From: Candidatus Berkelbacteria bacterium
GTDB taxonomy: Bacteria > Patescibacteriota > UBA1384 > VFKW01
Length of the DNA: 11,303 bases
Reading direction: 5' to 3'
Assembly (NCBI GenBank): GCA_009885355.1
Contig: VFKW01000118.1
Coordinates: forward strand, 1-11,303
In this document: positions 5,286-11,303 of the stretch, piece by piece
How the letters are laid out: every line of letters begins with the position of its first letter
Numbering within the stretch: position 1 is the first letter of the stretch
The notes under the pieces: model-generated
Databases searched by the model: none
What the model was told of the DNA's origin: nothing
Seen by the model: only the letters and a program-made list of their open reading frames with translations
Position numbers and translations under genes: made by a program

Positions 5286-8219
5286 ATGGATGAAAAAATT
5301 GTTATAAAAGGGGCGCGGGAACATAATCTTAAGAACGTTGATTTGGAGATTCCGCGCGATAAATTGGTGGTTTTTACTGGGATTTCTGGAAGCGGTAAAT
5401 CTTCACTGGCTTTTGATACTATTTTTGCCGAAGGACAAAGGCGTTACGTCGAGAGCCTGTCTAGTTATGCCAGACAATTTTTGGGGCAGATGAATAAACC
5501 CGATGTGGACTATATTGAAGGACTATCCCCGGCTATATCGATCGATCAAAAAGCGACCTCTCATAATCCACGTTCGACAGTGGGAACGGTGACGGAAATT
5601 TATGATTATATGAGGTTATTATTTGCACGCATTGGAAAACCGCATTGTCCAAAGTGCGGGAAAATTATTTCGCGTCAAAGTGTTGATCAAATGATCGACA
5701 TTGTAAATGATTTAGGCGAGAATACAAAAATAATGATTTTGGCGCCAGTGGTACGAGGTCGCAAGGGTGAATATCATCAATTGTTATATGATTTATATCA
5801 TGGCGGTTTTTCTAGAGTGCGGGTGAATGGTGAAATTTTGAGTTTGAACGATAAGATCGAACTTGACCGCTACAAAGCTCATAATATTGAGGTGGTGATT
5901 GATCGATTGATCGTGGGGCAGAGTTTGCGCAGTCGTCTGAGCGAAGCTTTGGAAAATGCTTTGAAATTGGCTCGCGGGCTGGTGGTAATTTCGGTTGAGA
6001 AGGGGAAAAAGGACGATTCCTCCACTCCGGTCGGAATGACAGAAAATGATGAGATTATCCTTTCCGAGTCTTTGGCTTGTCCTGATTGTAATATTTCATT
6101 GGGCGAAATTGCCCCTCGTACATTTTCTTTTAACAGTCCTTATGGTGCTTGTCCGGCTTGTCATGGACTAGGGTTTAAAAAAGATGTTGATCCTACACTG
6201 GTTATGCCAAATCATAAATTAACTATCGACGAGGGTGGAATACTGCCTGGTCTTTTTGGCAATGCAAATTATTACGGAGCAATTACGACTTCGGCAGCAC
6301 GATATTTAGGAATTGATGTCAAAAAGCAGATAAAAAATTTGACCGACCGCGAACGACAACTGATTTTATATGGTATGGATGAACCACAAAGAATTAATGT
6401 TAAATATATAGCGATGGGAAGAACGAGGAACTTTGAGACCAATTTTATCGGGATAATTCCGTGGCTTGAAAAAAGATATATTGAGACTGAGTCAGATACA
6501 ATTTGTGATGAAATCGGCCGCTATATGACATCGAGGCCTTGTGATGATTGTCAGGGCAGTAGGTTGAAACCGGAGAGTTTATTGATTACGATAGGTGATA
6601 AAATTTCTAATGGAAACTTCTCGACCCATTCGACTATCGCTCAGGGCGGGCAAGGCTCGAAGGGTATAAATAATTCTAAAAATATCGCTGAATTATCGGC
6701 GATGGCTATAAATGATCTTTCCAGTTTTTTTAATGATCTGAAATTGGATGATCGCGATCTTATGATTGCTGAGAGAATTTTAAAAGAGACGCAGAATCGA
6801 TTGAATTTTTTGATTAAGGTTGGTTTGGATTATCTGACTTTGGATCGCGCGGCGATGACATTGTCCGGTGGCGAGGCGCAGAGAATACGATTGGCTTCGC
6901 AAATCGGATCGTCTTTAGTCGGGGTTTTGTATGTTTTGGATGAGCCTACGATCGGTCTGCATCAGCGAGATAATCGCCGATTGATTGACACATTAAAAGC
7001 TTTGCGAGATTTGGGCAATAGTGTGATTGTAGTCGAGCATGATGAGGAGACGATTCGTGAGGCAGATTTTGTAGTTGATATCGGGCCGGGAGCTGGGGAA
7101 CTGGGTGGTAAAATTGTTGTAACTGGAAAAGTAAATGATATTTTAAAACATGAAGATTCGATCACAGGACAATATTTATCGGGTATTAAAAAAATAGAGG
7201 TTCCAAAAAAACGCAGAATCGGCAATAAAAAGTTTTTGGAAATTAAAGGTGCGAGGGAAAATAATTTAAAAAATTTGAATGTTAAAATTCCGCTCGGGAA
7301 ATTTGTTGGGATTACTGGGGTTTCTGGTTCGGGCAAATCTACACTTGTAAACGATATTATATATAAAGCTTTGATGAATAAATTGCACGGTTCCTATGAA
7401 AAGCCAGGTAGATATTCGACGATTGAAGGGTTGGAAAATATTGATAAAGTAATTATTATCGATCAATCCCCTATTGGGCGAACGCCGAGAAGTAATCCTG
7501 CAACTTATACAAAAACTTTTGATCATGTTCGCGATTTATTTGCGCATACTTTAGAATCAAAATCACGCGGATATATGCCGGGGAGATTTAGTTTTAATGT
7601 TGATGGTGGAAGATGCGCAAATTGTAAAGGCGATGGAATGATCAAGATTGAGATGCATTTTTTGCCGGATATTTATATCCCATGCGAAGTGTGCAAAGGG
7701 AAGCGTTATAATCGCGAAACTCTGGAAGTGCGATGGCGCAGCAAAAATATTGCCCAGGTTTTGGATATGACGGTTTCTGAAGCGGTTGTGTTTTTTGAAG
7801 ATATTCCGCAAATTGAAGATAAATTGAAAACTTTGGCTGATGTGGGATTGGGATATATTAAATTAGGCCAATCAGCGACTACTTTATCTGGTGGTGAGGC
7901 ACAGAGAATTAAATTGGCCGCGGAATTGTCGAAACGCAGTACCGGACGGACTTTCTATATACTAGATGAGCCAACGACAGGACTTCATTTTGCTGATGTG
8001 GATAAATTACTCATCGTCTTAAATCGACTTACAAATCTGGGGAATACAGTTTTGGTAATTGAGCATAATTTGGATGTAATAAAAACGTTGGACTGGATGA
8101 TTGACCTCGGGCCAGAAGGTGGAGAACGTGGCGGGATGATTGTGGCACAAGGGACACCGGAGGATGTGGCACAAAATGTTAAATCTTATACTGGTGAATA
8201 CTTAAAATATATTCTCTAA
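5286..8219 (+). CDS. uvrA: UvrABC excinuclease subunit A
   Basis: UvrA is the cytoplasmic ABC-type ATPase dimer that finds DNA lesions and loads UvrB in nucleotide excision repair. Numbering from ATG 5286 (977 aa), both ATPase halves are complete: Walker A GISGSGKSS (K38) and GVSGSGKST (K684), signatures LSGGE at 526-530 and 867-871, Walker B LDEPT (D552, D894), and switch histidines H585 and H927. Zinc cysteines are C265/C268/C289/C292 and C777/C780/C800/C803; further CxxC pairs lie at 121/124 and 419/422. GTG 5277 is also in frame, but ATG gives the family-typical MDEKIVIKGAREHN start and follows a weak AAGTGA site at 5 nt. The length is slightly above the usual 940-950 because of two nonconserved in-frame insertions (about 244-252 and 440-464) that look like repeat elements. 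It is transcribed alone, divergent from the exoprotein genes, and ends in a terminator hairpin. Confidence 0.97.
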   Translation: MDEKIVIKGAREHNLKNVDLEIPRDKLVVFTGISGSGKSSLAFDTIFAEGQRRYVESLSSYARQFLGQMNKPDVDYIEGLSPAISIDQKATSHNPRSTVGTVTEIYDYMRLLFARIGKPHCPKCGKIISRQSVDQMIDIVNDLGENTKIMILAPVVRGRKGEYHQLLYDLYHGGFSRVRVNGEILSLNDKIELDRYKAHNIEVVIDRLIVGQSLRSRLSEALENALKLARGLVVISVEKGKKDDSSTPVGMTENDEIILSESLACPDCNISLGEIAPRTFSFNSPYGACPACHGLGFKKDVDPTLVMPNHKLTIDEGGILPGLFGNANYYGAITTSAARYLGIDVKKQIKNLTDRERQLILYGMDEPQRINVKYIAMGRTRNFETNFIGIIPWLEKRYIETESDTICDEIGRYMTSRPCDDCQGSRLKPESLLITIGDKISNGNFSTHSTIAQGGQGSKGINNSKNIAELSAMAINDLSSFFNDLKLDDRDLMIAERILKETQNRLNFLIKVGLDYLTLDRAAMTLSGGEAQRIRLASQIGSSLVGVLYVLDEPTIGLHQRDNRRLIDTLKALRDLGNSVIVVEHDEETIREADFVVDIGPGAGELGGKIVVTGKVNDILKHEDSITGQYLSGIKKIEVPKKRRIGNKKFLEIKGARENNLKNLNVKIPLGKFVGITGVSGSGKSTLVNDIIYKALMNKLHGSYEKPGRYSTIEGLENIDKVIIIDQSPIGRTPRSNPATYTKTFDHVRDLFAHTLESKSRGYMPGRFSFNVDGGRCANCKGDGMIKIEMHFLPDIYIPCEVCKGKRYNRETLEVRWRSKNIAQVLDMTVSEAVVFFEDIPQIEDKLKTLADVGLGYIKLGQSATTLSGGEAQRIKLAAELSKRSTGRTFYILDEPTTGLHFADVDKLLIVLNRLTNLGNTVLVIEHNLDVIKTLDWMIDLGPEGGERGGMIVAQGTPEDVAQNVKSYTGEYLKYIL
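6015..6041. repeat. Palindromic repeat-like insertion 1 inside uvrA
   Basis: Read on the - strand this is TGTCATTCCGACC followed by GGAGTGGAGGAATC. It closely resembles a dispersed repeat I recognise from many bacterial genomes (GTCATTCCGAGCG...GAGGAATC). The ends ATTCC and GGAAT pair. On the + strand it adds the residues DSSTPVGMT in frame, in a variable loop between the conserved LARGLVVI and SLACPDC motifs. It is 27 nt long, a multiple of three. Confidence 0.65.
6603..6677. repeat. Palindromic repeat-like insertion 2 inside uvrA
   Basis: These 75 nt (25 codons) split the normally contiguous UvrA motif TIGxKNIAELSAM. The insert holds a GC-rich core with inverted arms ACCC-A-TTCGA (6624-6633) and TCGAAGGGT (6657-6665) around CTATCGCTCAGGGCGGG. 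The flanks ATAAAATTTCTAA (6598-6610) and ATAAATAATTCTAA (from 6666) are near copies, like a decayed target duplication. The core resembles the dispersed TTCGACT-CGCTCAGG repeats seen between genes in other bacteria. Confidence 0.6.
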
Positions 8220-8259
8220 TATATTTATATATATGAGTGGGTGATCTGGTTATGCGTTG

Positions 8260-8283
8260 ACATTGCTCTGCAATGTTTTATTT
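8260..8283 (+). terminator. Rho-independent terminator of uvrA
   Basis: A perfect 7-bp stem ACATTGC / GCAATGT with a TCT loop (8260-8276) is followed by TTTTATTTT. It lies 40 nt after the uvrA stop. In the reverse direction the hairpin lacks a T-run, so it should work mainly for uvrA. Confidence 0.8.
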
Positions 8284-8394
8284 TACCCATTTTTTCTTTA
8301 GTCTTCCGACCCATGAGAATGAATCGGACAAGGAATTTACAATTAATTGAGTGAGAGATTTTTCCTGGGGCGGGGTGATGACTGTGAGATTTGA
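8278..8394 (-). pseudogene. C-terminal continuation of the Fn3 surface protein beyond an in-frame TAA
   Basis: Directly after the TAA at 8395-8397, the same frame stays open for 38 codons to TAA 8278-8280. It reads like protein: SNLTVITPPQEKSLTQ, then a helix-like run containing LIVNSLSDSFSWVG and a basic end (RLKKKWVK). The preceding Fn3 domain lacks its last strand, and ...SNLTVITP supplies a plausible one. It ends beside the uvrA terminator hairpin. Either a nonsense mutation has cut the gene or the stop is read through. Confidence 0.6.
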
Positions 8395-11303
8395 TTATCT
8401 TGCCAAATTGGATGATTTATCATTTGAAATTACCCGGTAAGAATAGACGGCATTTGGCTTGAGATCTGGGATAATGACCACATGGGTCATGTTTAGTGAA
8501 TTATCTTGAAGGGTACTTTTGACATATTGTCCGATTGTGTTGTCGCCATATTCGACTTGCGAAGTGGCACCTTCGTCGGTTTTCCAGGAGATAACGGCTT
8601 GATATTTTATACCTTGAGGGGTTGAGACTTGAGATAATTGGGATTGGATTTCAGTCATTATAGGGGCATTATTATCTGAAGTTGTAGTCAGGGCTAAATC
8701 GGCGGAATCAATTTTGTTTAAGAATTGATCCTTGGATTCTATTTTAAAATGGTAGATTGTTTTTGCGTCCATGCCGACTATTGTGATTGAATGTTTTGTA
8801 GTCATGTCGCTTTTACCTGATTGGTATCCATAATCTGCATTTAGGCCATATAATATATTTGAATCGGTATTTACATTTGTGTCCCAAGTTATCGTGGCTT
8901 CATTATTTAATACTTTTGCTAAAGTGATGTTGGAAATTACAGGTTGTGCGGGAGGAGTAACAGTGTACTCATCTGATGTCACCGAGTTTTCATCTTCGTC
9001 AGTAGCGGTGACTTTAAATTTATATGTTGTACCTGGAATTAATTTTTCAAGTTTAAATTTGTGCTCAGTATTTAATGTAATGTCATTTTCTACCCTGTCG
9101 AAAGTGGCTATACCATAAGTAAGAGATGTTTTGGAAACTTTATTTGTCTGCCATGAAATCCAAACTGAATCAGTCTTCAGATCGTCGAATTGTAATTTTT
9201 TAATTTGAAGCGGCACATAGCTAGGTGTAGTTATATCAAAGACATCCGAGTAGCCGGTAATTTTTTGATCATTTTGTGAGAGAGCCTTAAGGTAATATTT
9301 CTTTCCTGGTTGTAGATTTGCAATGGTCACTTCGTGATTAATTGTTCGATCTAATTGGCCAATCAAATTAGCAGATGTGCCCTTTGTGGTTTTGGTATCT
9401 TGAGTGTTGGTTAATTGCTCATTTGAAAACGCGACAAATGAATCAGACATTTGATCTGTATTCCATTTAACAATCATTTTGACACCAATATCTTGTTTAT
9501 ATCCGAAGACTTCTGTATGCGGGATAGCCACAATGTCCGGAGCAAGACCAGGTTTGGACGATAAGATGCCTGTTGGTCGTGAGATATTGCCGGCTTTATC
9601 GAGAATTTTGATGCGATAACCGTAGATAGTATCTTTGGTTAGTTTTGGGTCTGCAAACAATGATTGGGTTAGTCGGATTATTTCACTAAATTCTCCTCCA
9701 TTGACTTGGCGCTCAATTATATACTTGTCTAAATTGTTTGAATCAACATCAGCCCAACTAACTGCGAGTTGATATGCCGGAGTGCGTAGGTCAGAAATAT
9801 CTTTTAATATAAAATTTTCAACAATAGGAATTAGATTTGTTTGTATAGTGGTTGTATTTGAATAATTGTCTTTAAATCTAATATATATAGAGTCTGTGTC
9901 TGATAAAATCCAATTTGATATCGTGGTTTGATAGTTTTGGTAACTTTTGCCTGAAAAAGTCGGCTCATTGGCAATCATCATTTTAATTGTATTTGAACCA
10001 TTTTCTTCAGCATGAATAGCGAGATTGGCTGTGTCAGTATTCGATGCGTCTATAGTCATGGAAGTATTGAACGGGTCTTTGGTGTCGAGTTGAAATCCGG
10101 AAGATGGAGAAAATGCTTGGGAATTTCCCTGGCTTGGCACGACAACTTTGATCCTTATTTTGAAGCCTTGTGAAGCGTTGAAATACTTACCATCAAAATC
10201 TGTTTTGGCCGCCCAATAGGCAACATGGCTATCCAGATTTTCATTTCCCGATTGTGGCCCTATATCGCCTGTTTGCGCTCCATCTGATGCATTGTGCCAT
10301 GTGTTTCCTGCTGGATCGTAATATGAAATTGAAACAGTTGAATCATATCTTAGTTTATAATTAATTTTGATTGTGCCGTCAGCAAGCTGAATAGCAGAAA
10401 CATTTCTAGCCGCGTTGTCAGCCGGGGTGGCAGAGACTTGGTTGGAGCCGGAGGATTCAAACTCATTTATCTCAGTATCGATGACAACTGATTTTAAAGT
10501 ATAGTAATATGTTGTTCCATTTGTGAGGTCAGAGTCGATATATTGGGTAGATGTGCTGGCAGTTACTTTAACATTTTCGATCTTTGTACCTATTTGACCT
10601 TCAATATCTGAGCGATAAATATTTATCGAATCGATAGCAGAGTCGCTCGGATTTGACCAGTCTAGAGTAACTTGTTCGTGGCCTGGCGAGGCAGTGATAT
10701 TGGTCGGATTATGAGCGGAAATGGTAAAAGTGTCAGAATCTCCGCTTATCGTTTCACTATTGATATCATCATCGATTGTGCCAGTGGCTGAAAGAGTATG
10801 ATTGCCGCCAGTATTGAAATTAAAATAATTTTCGGGGAAATCTTCAGGTTCGAATGTTTTTGTTCCGCCATCAGCTTCTTCGAATTTGAATCTTGATTGT
10901 TCGGTATATGGCAAAGTAGCGATTGGATCAGAAGATGTAAAATATATATAACCATTATAGTCGATTTTAACATTTCCGCTCATATCATAGGCAGTAACAG
11001 TGACTTTCTCTGTTATTTGAGGCGAGGCATCGACGAGCTTTGGCTCAGTGATAGGTGGATCAAATGTTACCAAAAAAGTTGCGGCGGAGGCTGGGTTTAT
11101 TTTGACATAAAAAGTATTTTTTGTAATTGGATCGGAGGTGTGGACATAGAGTTTTAGTGAGGATCCTGAGGTCGTATAGCTAAAATCTGAAGCGTTGAAA
11201 ATATGCGCACCATTGTCGAAATTATCAGATTTTTGAGTACGAGTTGCGCCTTCGTCCGTAGTGAATGTATAGGCATTATTTGTACTGTTGGTATATGGTA
11301 AGA
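8395..11303 (-). CDS. Giant Ig-like/fibronectin type III surface protein, 3' part
   Basis: The frame is open from the right edge of the window (968 residues visible) and stops at TAA 8395-8397; the N-terminus and any signal peptide are outside. In order along the protein it holds at least two bacterial Ig-like repeats (the first ends ...SGSSLKLYV; the second contains GYIYFTSSDPIATLPYTE then FNTGGNHTLSATGT), then an Fn3 domain (TNITASPGHEQVTLDWSNPS). Next is a beta-rich module starting VSAIQLADGTIKINYKL and ending GFQLDTKDP. About five more Fn3-like domains follow, four of which carry the WxTxxxxxSxVxYG pattern (VKWNTDQMSDSFVAF, ISWQTNKVSKTSLTYG, ITWDTNVNTDSNILYG, ISWKTDEGATSQVEYG). Such arrays act as extracellular adhesion or spacer structures. 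No sortase motif, transmembrane anchor or enzymatic domain is visible. The final Fn3 domain is cut short by the stop, and more protein-like codons follow it. The TTG at 11073 is internal, not a start. Confidence 0.85.
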   Translation of the reverse strand, partial: LPYTNSTNNAYTFTTDEGATRTQKSDNFDNGAHIFNASDFSYTTSGSSLKLYVHTSDPITKNTFYVKINPASAATFLVTFDPPITEPKLVDASPQITEKVTVTAYDMSGNVKIDYNGYIYFTSSDPIATLPYTEQSRFKFEEADGGTKTFEPEDFPENYFNFNTGGNHTLSATGTIDDDINSETISGDSDTFTISAHNPTNITASPGHEQVTLDWSNPSDSAIDSINIYRSDIEGQIGTKIENVKVTASTSTQYIDSDLTNGTTYYYTLKSVVIDTEINEFESSGSNQVSATPADNAARNVSAIQLADGTIKINYKLRYDSTVSISYYDPAGNTWHNASDGAQTGDIGPQSGNENLDSHVAYWAAKTDFDGKYFNASQGFKIRIKVVVPSQGNSQAFSPSSGFQLDTKDPFNTSMTIDASNTDTANLAIHAEENGSNTIKMMIANEPTFSGKSYQNYQTTISNWILSDTDSIYIRFKDNYSNTTTIQTNLIPIVENFILKDISDLRTPAYQLAVSWADVDSNNLDKYIIERQVNGGEFSEIIRLTQSLFADPKLTKDTIYGYRIKILDKAGNISRPTGILSSKPGLAPDIVAIPHTEVFGYKQDIGVKMIVKWNTDQMSDSFVAFSNEQLTNTQDTKTTKGTSANLIGQLDRTINHEVTIANLQPGKKYYLKALSQNDQKITGYSDVFDITTPSYVPLQIKKLQFDDLKTDSVWISWQTNKVSKTSLTYGIATFDRVENDITLNTEHKFKLEKLIPGTTYKFKVTATDEDENSVTSDEYTVTPPAQPVISNITLAKVLNNEATITWDTNVNTDSNILYGLNADYGYQSGKSDMTTKHSITIVGMDAKTIYHFKIESKDQFLNKIDSADLALTTTSDNNAPIMTEIQSQLSQVSTPQGIKYQAVISWKTDEGATSQVEYGDNTIGQYVKSTLQDNSLNMTHVVIIPDLKPNAVYSYRVISNDKSSNLAR

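Noticed and set aside
6962..7811. Three antisense open frames across uvrA
   Set aside because: They mirror conserved UvrA codons, overlap each other, and show no independent protein features.
405..8219. UGA recoded as glycine or tryptophan, as in some Candidate Phyla bacteria
   Set aside because: No TGA occurs in frame inside the conserved genes, conserved tryptophans and glycines use TGG and GGN, and the transposase ends at TGA in the expected place.
8260..8283. Bidirectional terminator for both uvrA and the Fn3 gene
   Set aside because: The hairpin is followed by a T-run only on the uvrA strand; in the other direction CAACGC follows.

Overview
The window looks like accessory DNA from an AT-rich bacterium using the standard bacterial code (TAA and TGA act as stops, with no in-frame TGA inside the long genes). 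The mix of repeat-rich secreted proteins, a fibronectin-type surface protein, weak or unusual start codons and palindromic repeats inside uvrA suggests a Candidate Phyla Radiation (Patescibacteria) lineage. That assignment is inference from style, not from a marker gene.

Layout, left to right. Positions 1-206 hold the right end of an IS3-family insertion sequence: the transposase C-terminus on the + strand and a candidate terminal repeat. The IS abuts a 61-codon fragment (209-394, - strand) that has a secretion leader and almost nothing else, so the IS probably cut off a larger exported protein. Upstream of it on the - strand lie two large exported right-handed beta-helix proteins. The first (405-3338, 977 aa, TTG start) resembles GH141-type glycosidases and ends in two GWN/GYW modules. 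The second (3525-5102, 525 aa) has no ATG, GTG or TTG start and appears to begin at ATT; it carries a carbohydrate-binding-like module. Between the two is about 160 bp with a possible 47-aa signal-peptide ORF and an out-of-frame relic of a GWN/GYW module.

The three exported reading frames share an N-terminal leader style and an extended -10 element (TGATAYAATTA). In two of them this element sits exactly 36 nt before the start codon. They look like members of one duplicated, co-regulated set of secreted glycan-active or glycan-binding proteins that has been reshuffled by recombination and an IS.

From a divergent intergenic region, uvrA (5286-8219, + strand) encodes the damage-recognition ATPase of nucleotide excision repair. 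It is intact by motif but carries two short in-frame insertions that look like dispersed palindromic repeats. A rho-independent terminator follows it. Convergent to uvrA is the 3' part of a giant Ig-like/Fn3 surface protein (8395-11303, - strand, N-terminus outside the window). Its C-terminus is cut by an in-frame TAA, after which the same frame stays open for 38 more protein-like codons.

No tRNA, rRNA or CRISPR was seen. The novelty is mainly structural: repeat insertions in a housekeeping gene, an AUU start, a shared promoter cassette and a recombined exoprotein array.
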